64,000 bases of DNA from Archivesica marissinica (lineage: Eukaryota; Mollusca; Bivalvia; Venerida; Vesicomyidae). The position numbers and the translations under genes are program-made. Under the pieces are notes generated by a model. The model did not search any database and was not told the origin of the DNA. It saw only the letters and a program-made list of their open reading frames with translations. This document shows positions 33,701-42,600 of the stretch, piece after piece. The stretch covers positions 53,782,121 through 53,846,120 of the forward strand of contig CM026390.1 of NCBI GenBank assembly GCA_014843695.1, in the 5' to 3' direction. The number at the start of each line of letters is the position of its first letter. Position 1 is the stretch's first letter.

Positions 33701-34198
33701 ATATTTTCACAAAACTCCATAGAGTTTATTCATGGGTCATATTTTCACGAACCTCCATAGAGTTTATTCATGGGTCATATTTTCACGAATCTCCATAGAG
33801 TTTATTCGTGGGTCATATTTTCACAAATCTCCATAGAGTTTATCATAAGTGTCATATTTTCGTGAATCTCTAGATTTTATCATAGGTCATATTTGTGTGA
33901 ATCTGTATTATATATTTCCTACATAAAGCTCTTTTCTTTTTCACAGTTATTTGTAGATAAAGACACCATCATCAATGCTGTGACATCGTCACATGATGTT
34001 CATTTGCTAAAAATAGACAACAAAGAAGACGACATCATCACACGCATAAATAACTGGATGAAAAATACCATCGAGAACATTCATGAAGAACAGGAAGTGC
34101 AACGCAATCGGAAACGCGTGTCCGAAATTAACACTATGACCGACCACATACAGGAAGAAATAGACAACTTGGAAGTTCTCCAGGGAGCCGGATACTGA
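18626..34198 (+). CDS. DRC3: Dynein regulatory complex subunit 3 (DRC3/LRRC48), complete
   Basis: Ten coding exons join to 1,578 nt, 525 residues, close to the human protein (about 523). Exons: 18626-18785, 20553-20669, 22131-22297, 22902-23048, 23606-23725, 26828-26940, 29101-29275, 31340-31471, 32693-32887, 33947-34198. All joins keep frame. Residues about 50-150 form SDS22-type leucine-rich repeats (LQLDNNIIEKIKGLDEL, LDLSFNNIEMIEGLDKL, LTLYNNRISCIENMDQL). An LRR cap follows (YLRRFKKLRTLNLNGNPF, LDYRLIDEQS). The C-terminal half is helical and charged, as in coiled coils, including FIENVQGYLSQCRDLEN and LFVDKDTIINAVTSSHD, which are strongly conserved in this family. DRC3 belongs to the nexin-dynein regulatory complex of motile cilia. 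The ATG at 18626 starts the conserved N-terminus; an acceptor at 18610-18611 implies a 5' non-coding exon. All introns are GT-AG except the sixth, which appears AT-AC. Confidence 0.95.
18850..19845. repeat. 40-bp minisatellite in DRC3 intron 1
   Basis: About 25 units of AACTGAGCACCACACAGTGT, ACATTATATATCTCATATAG. Left units vary (CACACAGTCACAGTG, AATCCAAACAG); right units are uniform. It contains no exon-like sequence. Confidence 0.93.
19886..20095 (-). repeat. Dispersed element with AATAAAATATGATTAAAC end
   Basis: The minus strand ends in GCAATAAAATATGATTAAAC and includes CTAATGTTGTTAAAACTTGT followed by GGCCCAACCCATTTGC. The same 3' sequence occurs on plus at 23985-24105 and a fragment begins at 31822 (minus). 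It is probably a retroelement 3' end. Confidence 0.5.
20180..20535 (+). mobile_element. Probable LINE 3' end with short tandem tail
   Basis: The sequence ends ATTTTTGCGCTATATAAATG followed by CTATGTATTTGTATGTATTTG repeats. A GCGCTATATAAA terminus with short tail repeats is typical of L2/CR1-type LINEs and their SINEs. It finishes about 20 bp before the exon 2 acceptor, so the polypyrimidine side of that acceptor borders the element. Confidence 0.5.
20553..20669 (+). CDS. DRC3: DRC3 exon 2 (LRR)
   Basis: 117 nt, phase 1 to phase 1. It encodes ILEIDNLWSFSCLTKLQL, DNNIIEKIKGLDEL and VNLIWL. The acceptor is TTTATTTCAG and the donor is GTAGGA at 20670. Its last 33 nt and donor seed the 89-bp array that follows. 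Confidence 0.93.
20637..21560 (+). repeat. 89-bp minisatellite made from DRC3 exon 2 end and its splice donor
   Basis: Units begin (GATTAGATGAACTGG) at 20637, 20726, 20815, 20904, 20993, 21082, 21171, 21260, 21349, 21438 and 21527, an exact 89-bp period. The first is the real exon end. Each unit carries the 33 nt coding GLDELVNLIWL plus a base, the donor TAG/GTAGGATC, and 56 nt of intron ending TGAGTCCCCCAG or TGAATCCCCCAG, or in three units CCCCCATG. The final unit is cut off before the donor. Ten donors are therefore present. Confidence 0.95.
21561..22130. other. DRC3 intron 2 remainder
   Basis: Mostly unique sequence. At about 21990-22020 the words CCACTAACACAGGTTTGACT match the end of the TACAGTCAAACCTGT MITE family, so a MITE fragment is likely. 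Confidence 0.4.
22131..22297 (+). CDS. DRC3: DRC3 exon 3 (LRRs)
   Basis: 167 nt, enters in phase 1 (completing Asp of LDLSFNN) and leaves in phase 0 at ENLTN-type sequence DLEN. The acceptor is AATATTTCAG and the donor is GTATGT. Confidence 0.93.
22428..22767 (+). mobile_element. TACAGTCAAACCTGT MITE with nested SINE
   Basis: The ends are ACAGTCAAACCTGTCTTAAG and, at the right, AACACAGGTTTTACTGTA, an inverted repeat. The internal words GCAGCC and CTTAA repeat many times. A SINE B body (22455-22608) interrupts it after CAGCCAATG; the MITE resumes with CTTAAGCAGCCAGCCAAGGG. Confidence 0.75.
22455..22608 (+). mobile_element. SINE family B body, 5' truncated
   Basis: It matches 24905-25062: GGCAGTTTCTTACGGAGGTT, CCAAGTACTGGTTAACC, GGAGCCTGCCCAGGAAAGGT, CGACGATATAGCC and ACCCGAAATATAACATATA. 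The tRNA-like head is missing. It is inserted into the MITE, so it is the younger of the two. Confidence 0.7.
22902..23048 (+). CDS. DRC3: DRC3 exon 4 (LRR cap)
   Basis: 147 nt, phase 0 at both ends. It encodes VVYLRRFKKLRTLNLNGNPF and ends at FLDYRLIDEQS. The acceptor is TATTTTCAG and the donor is GTAAGTAC. Confidence 0.93.
23085..23198 (+). pseudogene. Partial duplicate of DRC3 exon 4 end with donor
   Basis: TATATGATAGCGTATATTTA, TCTACAGACTTTGTTGACTA and CCGAC copy the exon. About 37 bp of foreign sequence follows, then TTCATTGATGAACAGTCTGT and AAGTACATCC, restoring the exon end and donor (GT at 23188). A TAA replaces the TCA codon, so it could not be used as a coding exon in the same frame. 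Confidence 0.85.
23262..23480 (+). mobile_element. tRNA-derived SINE family C, copy 1
   Basis: It contains TAGCTTGTTCGCTTTAGGTG, CGAAAGGCCCCGGGTTTGCG, AGGCATTTAAATTCCAC, GATTCCATCAGGAATGAGGT and the tail AATATAAGTTGTAAAAACTT followed by GCTTCGCAATCAAGCTAAGATAAA. The head is diverged; complete copies are at 25110 and 26300. Confidence 0.75.
23606..23725 (+). CDS. DRC3: DRC3 exon 5
   Basis: 120 nt, phase 0 at both ends. It encodes RVAATEKYHLSIEEMLHNER and a highly acidic helix ending REVEEGTHK. The acceptor is TGTTTACAG. The donor GTATGTATGTATG runs straight into the tail of a SINE. Confidence 0.92.
23726..23942 (-). mobile_element. tRNA-derived SINE family A, copy 3, at exon 5 donor
   Basis: It starts at the first intronic base of intron 5 with (GTAT)n and TTCCATTAATGTCAAACCC, and ends with the tRNA-like head (minus strand GTGGTCCAGTGGTAGAGCGT). 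It is oriented opposite to DRC3. The donor's +3 to +6 bases (ATGT) are indistinguishable from the SINE tail. Confidence 0.85.
23970..24105 (+). repeat. Dispersed element with AATAAAATATGATTAAAC end, plus copy
   Basis: The CTAATGTTGTAAGACCTTGT and GGCTCGACCCATTTTTGC segment and the terminal AATAAAATATGATTAAAC match the minus-strand copy at 19886-20095, with an internal deletion. Confidence 0.5.
24201..24875 (+). repeat. 75-bp tandem array of a SINE tRNA-like head
   Basis: Nine units begin (CTCCGTGGTCGAGTGG or a variant) at 24201, 24276, 24351, 24426, 24501, 24576, 24651, 24726 and 24801, an exact 75-bp period. Each carries the A-box-like TGGTCGAGTGGTTAAGG. Only the last unit continues into the B-box GGGTTCGATCCCC and the SINE body. 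Confidence 0.95.
24801..25062 (+). mobile_element. SINE family B, full copy
   Basis: The tRNA Ser/Leu-like head is followed by CAAGCCGTGTCTCATTTATA, TTGGCAGTTTCTTACGGAGG, CCAAGTACTGGTTAACCGCT, GGAGCCTACCCAGGAAAGG and AACCCGAACTATAACATATA. The head is the final unit of the 75-bp array. Confidence 0.85.
25110..25340 (+). mobile_element. tRNA-derived SINE family C, copy 2
   Basis: The head is GTCGTGATAGCGCAGTTGAT (A-box) and GGTCCGGAGTTTGAGCCC (B-box). The body is CTCTTAGGCAAGGCATTTAA and GATTCCATCAGGAATGAGGT. The tail is TTAATATAAGTTGTAAGAAC and TTGTTTCGTAATCGAGCTTA. The tail is shared with family D. Confidence 0.85.
25750..26146. repeat. 19-bp minisatellite in DRC3 intron 5
   Basis: Units of GACATCATGACAATTTAGT (19 bp) alternate with units lacking CATCAT or carrying GG for GA. 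About 22 copies. Confidence 0.92.
26300..26545 (-). mobile_element. tRNA-derived SINE family C, copy 3
   Basis: Reverse orientation of the 25110 copy. It runs from the tail TTTAGCTCGATTGCGAAACA, through ATTCCTGATGGAATCCATCG and TGCCTTGCTTAAGGGCACAA, to the head GAACTCCAGACCGTTTGCAC and CACTGCACTATCACGAC. Confidence 0.88.
26828..26940 (+). CDS. DRC3: DRC3 exon 6, ends at AT-AC intron
   Basis: 113 nt, phase 0 to phase 2. It encodes EAYIDGLNGPALFEGMYADD, then TEGKKMKEMPGVDELVM and two bases of Leu. The acceptor is TTATTGTAG. There is no GT donor at the homologous position; the exon is followed at once by ATATCCTTTT, the U12 AT-AC donor consensus. Reading on gives residues that no longer match the family. 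Confidence 0.9.
27239..27424 (+). mobile_element. TACAGTCAAACCTGT MITE
   Basis: Ends AAAGTCAAACCTCTCTTAAG and CTATCTCAACTTGACTGTA with repeated GCAGCC/GGCTGCTTAA inside; same family as 22428, 28580, 31510, 60957 and 61143. Confidence 0.75.
27541..27725. repeat. 43-bp minisatellite in the AT-AC intron
   Basis: About four units of GTCGTATGCAAGTCCGCCTC, CGTGTAACATAACATATAAC and ATA. The last is shortened. Confidence 0.9.
27843..27902. repeat. Near-perfect palindrome
   Basis: The left arm 27843-27870 (TTTGGCCTATGGTCAT...TAATGT) pairs with the right arm 27873-27902 with one mismatch and a 2-nt bulge; the loop is two bases. It lies within the AT-AC intron. Confidence 0.85.
28580..28736 (+). mobile_element. 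TACAGTCAAACCTGT MITE, diverged
   Basis: Ends CTACAGTCAAACCTATGTTA and GACAGATTTGTCTGTATAGT with GCAGCCA and GGCTGGCTGCTTAA inside. Confidence 0.7.
29101..29275 (+). CDS. DRC3: DRC3 exon 7
   Basis: 175 nt. Its first base completes the Leu codon from exon 6. It encodes FREKFVNICKQIFDYGLQEN and ends NFMNMKKQ at donor GTAAGT. The phase at the end is 0. Confidence 0.92.
29747..29941 (-). other. Protein-like fragment of unknown origin
   Basis: A 64-codon minus-strand frame within DRC3 intron 7 reads CITASSGHGHFDELRVIDVL, TRKVVDTVQWLDCQVIVPHG and so on. The composition looks protein-like, and a possible GTAATT donor follows WLDCQ. I do not recognise the family. It may be a mobile-element remnant or chance. 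Confidence 0.2.
29953..30178 (-). mobile_element. tRNA-derived SINE family D, full copy
   Basis: Plus-strand order is tail AAGCTTTATTTATTTTACAA, body GTGGTCATTCATGTGGGAGG and CCGGAGTACCCGGAGAAAAG, then GTACCATCTCACATACTTCC, and the head at the right whose minus strand reads GGCTGTCCAATTAGCGCGCT (A-box region) and CCCGGGTTCGATCCTCGGAC (B-box). Confidence 0.85.
30181..30612. repeat. 33-bp minisatellite in DRC3 intron 7
   Basis: About 13 units of TGTGATCAAGCCATGTTAGT, TGTATGTACATCA. TTGTATG and GGTATG units alternate. The 11-codon period opens frames on both strands (MLVVCTSCDQA repeats on plus). Confidence 0.93.
30759..30852. repeat. Inverted repeat with 26-bp arms
   Basis: Left arm 30759-30784 (TTTCCATCTGGGTATGAAC...) and right arm 30827-30852 pair with one mismatch around a 42-nt spacer. 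It lies in DRC3 intron 7. Confidence 0.85.
31196..31280 (-). mobile_element. SINE family D head fragment
   Basis: CTAACATACTTCCCATTCCA, GGAGATAACCCGGGTTGCAT and GTATGCTAATCAGACAGCC match the head region of family D. Confidence 0.6.
31340..31471 (+). CDS. DRC3: DRC3 exon 8
   Basis: 132 nt, phase 0 at both ends. It encodes VFAELNHITDNSMLDQKVKE and ends LMALELQLVDQFE. The acceptor is AATATTTCAG and the donor is GTAAGAAG. Confidence 0.93.
31510..31673 (-). mobile_element. TACAGTCAAACCTGT MITE
   Basis: GTTAGTGGTCACCTCCATTA, repeated AAGCAGCCA and the end AAGACAGGTTTGACTGTA; inverse orientation to the 22428 copy. Confidence 0.75.
31680..32692. other. DRC3 intron 8 remainder, nothing firm
   Basis: AT-rich. 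A GTTTAAACATATTTTATTT fragment near 31825 matches the dispersed element at 19886. No other feature is recognised. Confidence 0.4.
32693..32887 (+). CDS. DRC3: DRC3 exon 9
   Basis: 195 nt, phase 0 at both ends. It encodes DIIKDFERNLQDMGSTFIEN, then VQGYLSQCRDLENTHHERML and a helix ending DEISEDLRN. The acceptor is TATTTCAAG and the donor is GTAAGT. Confidence 0.94.
32985..33905. repeat. About 37-bp minisatellite in DRC3 intron 9
   Basis: Units of CATATTTTCGTGAACCTCCA, TAGAGTTTATTCATAGGT with variants (TCACAAA, shortened TCTCTAGAGTTTATCAT). About 24 units. It is interrupted at 33556-33600 by a copy of the exon 10 acceptor region. Confidence 0.92.
33556..33600 (+). repeat. Duplicate of the DRC3 exon 10 acceptor region
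   Basis: TCTATTATATGTTTCCTACA, TAAAGCTCTTTCTTTTTCAC, AGTTAT nearly matches 33904-33950, the polypyrimidine tract and AG of exon 10. It is a strong-looking decoy 3' splice site 349 bp upstream of the real one. After AG the sequence turns into minisatellite. Confidence 0.85.
33947..34198 (+). CDS. DRC3: DRC3 exon 10, terminal
   Basis: 83 codons and TGA at 34196-34198. It encodes LFVDKDTIINAVTSSHDVHL, LKIDNKEDDIITRINNWMKN, then a basic stretch (RNRKRVSEIN) and a C-terminal helix ending LEVLQGAGY. The acceptor is CTTTTTCACAG at 33946. Confidence 0.94.
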   Translation, partial: LFVDKDTIINAVTSSHDVHLLKIDNKEDDIITRINNWMKNTIENIHEEQEVQRNRKRVSEINTMTDHIQEEIDNLEVLQGAGY

Positions 34199-34326
34199 GA
34201 GTGATTAAACAAACTAACTGAGTTAAATAGAAATAGGCTATCCTTAGAATGTGCTGCACACCGAGATATGCTAATGAGTGGTTGTTTACAAATTCTGATT
34301 TCCACCGTATACTTTTATTGTTCAAT

Positions 34327-34332
34327 AATAAA
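34327..34332 (+). terminator. DRC3 poly(A) signal candidate
   Basis: AATAAA lies 129 nt after the stop codon. Further AATAAA hexamers occur at 34440 and 34709; transcript ends would show which is used. Confidence 0.6.
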
Positions 34333-34867
34333 TTATTTCAGATTTAAAGGAACATTTTGAAGATCTGCTCTCAAAAGAACTGGTTTTTATTTTGTAATGA
34401 TACACGCTCCATTTACAAAATTGACTTGTATGACTGTTTAATAAAAAGCGCATAGGTGCTTTAAAGTATAATTTGAAACTTTGTTCAAAACTTTCCCCCA
34501 CTACTACATTTTATCGTTTTTACACTGTACACATAGAGAACCAAAGAGTGTCGCTATAGAAACATAATGGTTAGAAGATATTGGAGTGAAAGGTGACATG
34601 TTATGGTCGGTCATGATCACAAACAGTTGTTTTACTTCCGTCCTTCCTTACCGGTGTGACACCGGGACAACTGTGATATGTACCAGTATTTGACCTGTGA
34701 TTGTTTAAAATAAATAAGGTGATTATAGAGTCCAGCTCAGACTGATCTTGGCATTGTTTTGACTATATGAATATTTTGGTGTGACAAAGTGTGAATTTCA
34801 TACAATAATCTGTAGAATCTTGTCGTCAGGGGAGACTGTAGCCTTTACTGCTTTCTGAATGCATTTA

Positions 34868-36345
34868 GAACCGGGGCAGATCAGTGTGTGTTACTTGGGC
34901 AGATCAGTGTGTGTTACTGGGGTAGGTCAGTGTGTGTTACTGGGGCAGATCAGTGTGTGTTACTGGGGTAGGTCAGTGTGTGTTACTGGGGCAGATCAGT
35001 GTGTGTTACTGGGGTAGATCAGTGTGTGTTACTGGGGTAGATCAGTGTGTGTTACTGGGGTAGATCAGTGTGTGTTACTGGGGTAGATCAGTGTGTGTTA
35101 CTGGGGTAGGTCAGTGTGTGTTACTGGGGTAGGTCAGTGTGTGTTACTGGGGTAGGTCAGTGTGTGTTACTGGGGCAGATCAGTGTGTGTTACTGGGGTA
35201 GGTCAGTGTGTGTTACTGGGGTAGATCAGTGTGTGTTACTGGGGTAGATCAGTGTGTGTTACTGGGGCAGACAGTGTGTGTTACTGGGGTAGATCAGTGT
35301 GTGTTACTGGGGTAGATCAGTGTGTGTTACTGGGGTAGGTCAGTGTGTGTTACTGGGGCAGATCAGTGTGTGTTACTGGGGTAGGTCAGTGTGTGTTACT
35401 GGGGCAGATCAGTGTGTGTTACTGGGGCAGATCAATGTGTGTTACTGGGGTAGGTCAGTGTGTGTTACTGGGGTAGATCAGTGTGTGTTACTGGGGTAGG
35501 TCAGTGTGTGTTACTGGGGCAGATCAGTGTGTGTTACTGGGATAGGTCATTGTGTGTTACTGGAGCAGATCAGTGTGTGTTACTGGGGTAGGTCAGTGTG
35601 TGTTACTGGGGTAGACCAGTGTGTGTTACTGGGGTAGGTCAGTGTGTGTTACTGGGGTAGATCAGTGTGTGTTACTGGGGTAGATCAGTGTGTGTTACTG
35701 GGGTAGATCAGTGTGTGTTACTGGGGTAGATCAGTGTGTGTTACTGGGGTAGATCAGTGTGTGTTACTGGGGTAGATCAGTGTGTGTTACTGGGGTAGGT
35801 CAGTGTGTGTTACTGGGGTAGGTCAGTGTGTGTTACTGGGGCAGTTCAGTGTGTGTTACTGGGGCAGATCAGTGTGTGTTACTGGGGCAGTTCAGTGTGT
35901 GTTACTGGGGTAGGTCAGTGTGTGTTACTGGGGTAGATCAGTGTGTGTTACTGGGGTAGGTCAGTGTGTGTTACTGGGGTAGATCAGTGTGTGTTACTGG
36001 GGTAGATCAGTGTGTGTTACTGGGGTAGGTCAGTGTGTGTTAATGGGGTAGATCAGTGTGTGTTACTGGGGTAAGTCAGTGTGTGTTACTGGGGTAGATC
36101 AGTGTGTGTTACTGGGGTAGGTCAGTGTGTGTTACTGGGGTAGATCAGTGTGTGTTACTGGGGTAGGTCAGTGTGTGTTACTGGGGTAGATCAGTGTGTG
36201 TTACTGGGGTAGATCAGTGTGTGTTACTGGGGTAGGTCAGTGTGTGTTAATGGGGTAGATCAGTGTGTGTTACTGGGGTAGGTCAGTGTGTGTTGCTGGG
36301 GTAGATCAGTGTGTGTTACTGGGGTAGGTCAGTCTGCATTGATAA
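34868..36345. repeat. 23-bp minisatellite
   Basis: Roughly 64 units of GATCAGTGTGTGTTACTGGG plus GTA, with GATCA and GGTCA versions intermixed. It is downstream of DRC3. Confidence 0.95.
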
Positions 36346-36607
36346 TGTGATATAGTACTGGGGTAGATCAGTCTGTGAATAATGCGGTTCCATACCGTCA
36401 TAGAACAAAACCTATGTTTGTTTGTTTGTTTGTAATTACTCTCTGTTGTTTCTTGTTTATATGTATATATATAATTTATTTATTAAAGTACCAGCCAAAA
36501 TAAAAAATGTATCTTTAAATGAACTTTTAGCCAAGCATGTAGCTAAAAACTTGTCATTACTGGGAAAGGTCACTGTATCAATCCATATGAATTATATACT
36601 AATCACA

Positions 36608-39600
36608 ACCATCCCAAGCTATATCCTATAATTCACTGTCCCAAGCTATAGCCTATAATGCACTGTCCCAAGCTATAGCCTATAATGCATTGTCCCAAGC
36701 TATAGCCTATAATGCACTGTCCCAAGCTATAGCCTATAATGCATTGTCCCAAGCTATAGCCTATAATGCATTGTCCCAAGCTATAGCCTATAATGCATTG
36801 TCCCAAGCTATAGCCTATAATGCACTGTCCCAAGCTATAGCCTATAATGCACTGTCCCAAGCTATAGCCTATAATGCACTGTCCCAAGCTATAGCCTATA
36901 ATGCATTGTCCCAAGCTATAGCCTATAATGCATTGTCCCAAGCTATAGCCTATAATGCACTGTCCCAAGCTATAGCCTATAATGCACTGTCCCAAGCTAT
37001 AGCCTATAATGCATTGTCCCAAGCTATAGCCTATAATGCATTGCCCCAAACTATAGCCTATAATGCATTGTCCCAAGCTATAGCCTATAATGCATTGTCC
37101 CCAGCTATAGCCTATAATGCATTGTCCCAAGCTATAGCCTATAATGCATTGTCCCAAGCTATAGCCTATAATGCATTGTCCCAAGCTATAGCCTATAATG
37201 CATTGTCCCAAGCTATAGCCTATAATGCACTGTCCCAAGCTATAGCCTATAATGCATTGTCCCAAGCTATAGCCTATAATGCATTGTCCCAAGCTATAGC
37301 CTATAATGCATTGTCCCAAGCTATAGCCTATAATGCACTGTCCCAAGCTATAGCCTATAATGCACTGTCCCAAGCTATAGCCTATAATGCACTGTCCCAA
37401 GCTATAGCCTATAATGCATTGTCCCAAGCTATAGCCTATAATGCATTGTCCCAAGCTATAGCCTATAATGCACTGTCCCAAGCTATAGCCTATAATGCAC
37501 TGTCCCAAGCTATAGCCTATAATGCATTGTCCCAAGCTATAGCCTATAATGCATTGTCCCAAACTATAGCCTATAATGCATTGTCCCAAGCTATAGCCTA
37601 TAATGCATTGTCCCCAGCTATAGCCTATAATGCATTGTCCCAAGCTATAGCCTATAATGCATTGTCCCAAGCTATAGCCTATAATGCATTGTCCCAAGCT
37701 ATAGCCTATAATGCATTGTCCCAAGCTATAGCCTATAATGCACTGTCCCAAGCTATAGCCTATAATGCACTGTCCCAAGCTATAGCCTATAATGCACTGT
37801 CCCAAGCTATAGCCTATAATGCACTGTCCCAAGCTATAGCCTATAATGCACTGTCCCAAGCTATAGCCTATAATGCACTGTCCCAAGCTATAGCCTATAA
37901 TGCATTGTCCCAAGCTATAATGCATTGTCCCAAGCTATAGCCTATAATGCATTGTCCCCAGCTTTAACCTATAATGCATTGTCCCAAGCTATAGCCTATA
38001 ATGCATTGTCCCAAGCTATAGCCTATAATGCATTGTCCCAAGCTATAGCCTATAATGCATTGTCCCAAGCTATAGCCTATAATGCATTGTCCCAAGCTAT
38101 AGCCTATAATGCATTGTCCCAAGCTATAGCCTATAATGCATTGTCCCAAGCTATAGCCTATAATGCACTGTCCCAAGCTATAGCCTATAATGCATTGTCC
38201 CAAGCTATAGCCTATAATGCATTGTCCCAAGCTATAGCCTATAATGCATTGTCCCCAGCTTTAACCTATAATGCATTGTCCCAAGCTATAGCCTATAATG
38301 CATTGTCCCAAGCTATAGCCTATAATGCATTGTACCAAGCTATAGCCTATAATGCATTGTCCCCAGCTTTAACCTATAATGCATTGTCCCAAGCTATAGC
38401 CTATAATGCATTGTCCCAAGCTATAGCCTATAATGCATTGTCCCCAGCTTTAACCTATAATGCATTGTCCCAAGCTATAGCCTATAATGCATTGTCCCAA
38501 GCTATAGCCTATAAAGCATTGTCCCAAGCTATAGCCTATAATGCATTGTCCCAAGCTATAGCCTATAATGCACTGTCCCAAGCTATAGCCTATAATGCAT
38601 TGTCCCAAGCTATAGCCTATAATGCATTGTCCCAAGCTATAGCCTATAATGCATTGTCCCAAGCTATAACCTATAATGCATTGTCCCAAGCTATAGCCTA
38701 TAATGCATTGTCCCAAGCTATAGCCTATAATGCATTGTCCCAAACTATAGCCTATAATGCATTGTCCCCAGCTTTAACCTATAATACATTTTCCCAAGCT
38801 ATAGCCTATAATGCATTGTCCCAAACTATAGCCTATAATGCATTGTCCCAAGCTATAGCCTATAATGCATTGTCCCAAGCTATAGCCTATAATGCATTGT
38901 CCCAAGCTATAGCCTATAATGCATTGTCCCAAGCTATAGCCTATAATGCACTGTCCCAAGCTATAGCCTATAATGCACTGTCCCAAGCTATAGCCTATAA
39001 TGCACTGTCCCAAGCTCTAGCCTATAATGCACTGTCCCAAGCTCTAGCCTATAATGCACTGTCCCAAGCTATAGCCTATAATGCATTGTCCCAAGCTATA
39101 GCCTATAATGCATTGTCCCAAGCTATAGCCTATAATGCATTGTCCCAAGCTATAGCTTATAATGCACTGTCCCAAGCTATAGCCTATAATGCATTGTCCC
39201 AAGCTATAGCCTATAATGCATTGTCCCAACTATAGCCTATAATGCATTGTCCCCAGCCTTAACCTATAATACATTTTCCCAAGCTATAGCCTATAATGCA
39301 TTGTCCCAAACTATAGCCTATAATGCATTGTCCCCAGCTTTAACCTATAATGCATTGTCCCAAGCTATAGCCTATAATGCATTGTCCCAAGCTATAGCCT
39401 ATAAAGCATTGTCCCAAGCTATAGCCTATAATGCATTGTCCCAAGCTATAGCCTATAATGCACTGTCCCAAGCTATAGCCTATAATGCATTGTCCCAAGC
39501 TATAGCCTATAATGCATTGTCCCAAGCTATAGCCCATAATGCATTGTCCCAAGCTATAACCTATAATGCATTGTCCCATGCTATAGCCTATAATACACTG

Positions 39601-42600
39601 TCCCAAGCTATAGCCTATAATGCATTGTCCCAAGCTATAGCCTATAATGCATTGTCCCAAGCTATAGCCTATAATGCATTGTCCCAAGCTATAACCTATA
39701 ATGCATTGTCCCAAGCTATAGCCTATAATGCACTGTCCCAAGCTATAGCCTATAATGCACTGTCCCAAGCTATAGCCTATAATGCACTGTCCCAAGCTAT
39801 AGCCTATAATGCACTGTCCCAAGCTATAGCCTATAATGCATTGTCCCAAACTATAGCCTATAATGCATTGTCCCCAGCTTTAACCTATAATACATTTCCC
39901 CAAGCTATAGCCTATAATGCATTGTCCCAAACTATAGCCTATAATGCATTGTCCCCAGCTTTAACCTATAATGCATTGTCCCAAGCTATAGCCTATAATA
40001 CATTGTCCCAAGCTATAGCCTATAATGCATTGTCCCAAACTATAGCCTATAATGCATTGTCCCCAGCTTTAACCTATAATGCATTGTCCCAAGCTATAGC
40101 CTATAATGCACTGTCCCAAGCTATAGCCTATAATGCATTGTCCCAAGCTATAGCCTATAATGCATTGTCCCAAGCTATAGCCTATAATGCATTGTCCCAA
40201 ACTATAGCCTATAATGCATTGTCCCCAGCTTTAACCTATAATGCATTGTCCCAAGCTATAGCCTATAATGAATTGTCCCAAGCTATAGCCTATAATGCAT
40301 TGTCCCCAGCTTTAACCTATAATGCATTGTCCCAAGCTATAGCCTATAATGCATTGTCCCAAGCTATAGCCGATAATGCATTGTCCCAAGCTATAGCCTA
40401 TAATGCATTGTCCCAAGCTTTAACCTATAATGCATTGTCCCAAGCTATAGCCTATAATGCATTGTCCCAAGCTATAGCCTATAATGCATTGTCCCAAGCT
40501 ATAGCCTATAATGCACTGTCCCAAGCTATAGCCTATAATGCACTGTCCCAAGCTATAGCCTATAATGCACTGTCCCAAGCTATAGCCTATAATGCACTGT
40601 CCCAAGCTATAGCCTATAATGCATTGTCCCAAGCTATAGCCTATAATGCACTGTCCCAAGCTATAGCCTATAATGCATTGTCCCAAGCTATAACCTATAA
40701 TGCATTGTCCCAAGCTATAGCCTATAATGCACTGTCCCAAGCTATAGCCTATAATGCACTGTCCCAAGCTATAGCCTATAATGCACTGTCCCAAGCTATA
40801 GCCTATAATGCACTGTCCCAAGCTATAGCCTATAATGCATTGTCCCAAACTATAGCCTATAATGCATTGTCCCCAGCTTTAACCTATAATACATTTTCCC
40901 AAGCTATAGCCTATAATGCATTGTCCCAAACTATAGCCTATAATGCATTGTCCCCAGCTTTAACCTATAATGCATTGACCCAAGCTATAGCCTATAATAC
41001 ATTGTCCCAAGCTATAGCCTATAATGCATTGTCCCAAACTATAGCCTATAATGCATTGTCCCCAGCTTTAACCTATAATGCATTGTCCCAAGCTATAGCC
41101 TATAATGCACTGTCCCAAGCTATAGCCTATAATGCATTGTCCCAAGCTATAGCCTATAATGCATTGTCCCAAGCTATAGCCTATAATGCATTGTCCCAAA
41201 CTATAGCCTATAATGCATTGTCCCCAGCTTTAACCTATAATGCATTGTCCCAAGCTATAGCCTATAATGAATTGTCCCAAGCTATAGCCTATAATGCATT
41301 GTCCCCAGCTTTAACCTATAATGCATTGTTCCAAGCTATAGCCTATAATGCATTGTCCCAAGCTATAGCCGATAATGCATTGTCCCAAGCTATAGCCTAT
41401 AATGCATTGTCCCAAGCTTTAACCTATAATGCATTGTCCCAAGCTTTAACCTATAATGCAGTGTCCCAAGCTATAGCCTATAATGCATTGTCCCAAGCTA
41501 TAGCCTATAATGCATTGTCCCAAGCTATAGCCTATAATGCATTGTCCCAAACTATAGCCTATAATGCATTGTCCAAAGCTATAGCCTATAATGCATTGTC
41601 CCCAGCTATAGCCTATAATGCATTGTCCCAAGCTATAGCCTATAATGCATTGTCCCAAGCAATAGCCTATAATGCATTGTCCCAAGCTATAGCCTATAAT
41701 GCATTGTCCCAAGCTATAGCCTATAATGCATTGTCCCAAGCTATAGCCTATAATGCACTGTCCCAAGCTATAGCCTATAATGCATTGTCCCAAGCTATAG
41801 CCTATAATGCACTGTCCCAAGCTATAGCCTATAATGCATCGTCCCAAGCTATAGCCTATAATGCACTGTCCCAAGCTATAACCTATAATGCATTGTCCCA
41901 AGCTATAGCCTATAATGCATTGTCCCAAGCTATAGCCTATAATGCACTGTCCCAAGCTATAGCCTATAATGCACTGTCCCAAGCTATAGCCTATAATGCA
42001 CTGTCCCAAGCTATAGCCTATAATGCACTGTCCCAAGCTATAGCCTATATGCATTGTCCCAAGCTATAGCCTATAATGCATTGTCCCAAGCTATAACCTA
42101 TAATACACTGTCCCAAGCTATAGCCTATAATGCATTGTCCCAAGCTATAGCCTATAATGCATTGTCCCAAACTATAGCCTATAATGCATTGTCCCCAGCT
42201 TTAACCTATAATACATTTTCCCAAGATATAGCCTATAATGCATTGTCCCAAACTATAGCCTATAAAGCATTGTCCCAAGCTATAGCCTATAATGCATTGT
42301 CCCAAGCTATAGCCTATAATGCATTGTCCCAAACTATAGCCTATAATGCACTGTCCCAAGCTATAGCCTATAATGCATTGTCCCAAGCTATAGCCTATAA
42401 TGCATTGTCCCAAGCTATAGCCTATAATGCATTGTCCCAAGCTATAACCTATAATGCATTGTCCCAAGCTATAGCCTATAATACACTGTCCCAAGCTATA
42501 GCCTATAATGCATCGTCCCAAGCTATAGCCTATAATGCATTGTCCCAAGCTATAGCCTATAATGCATTGTCCCAAGCTATAACCTATAATGCATTGTCCC

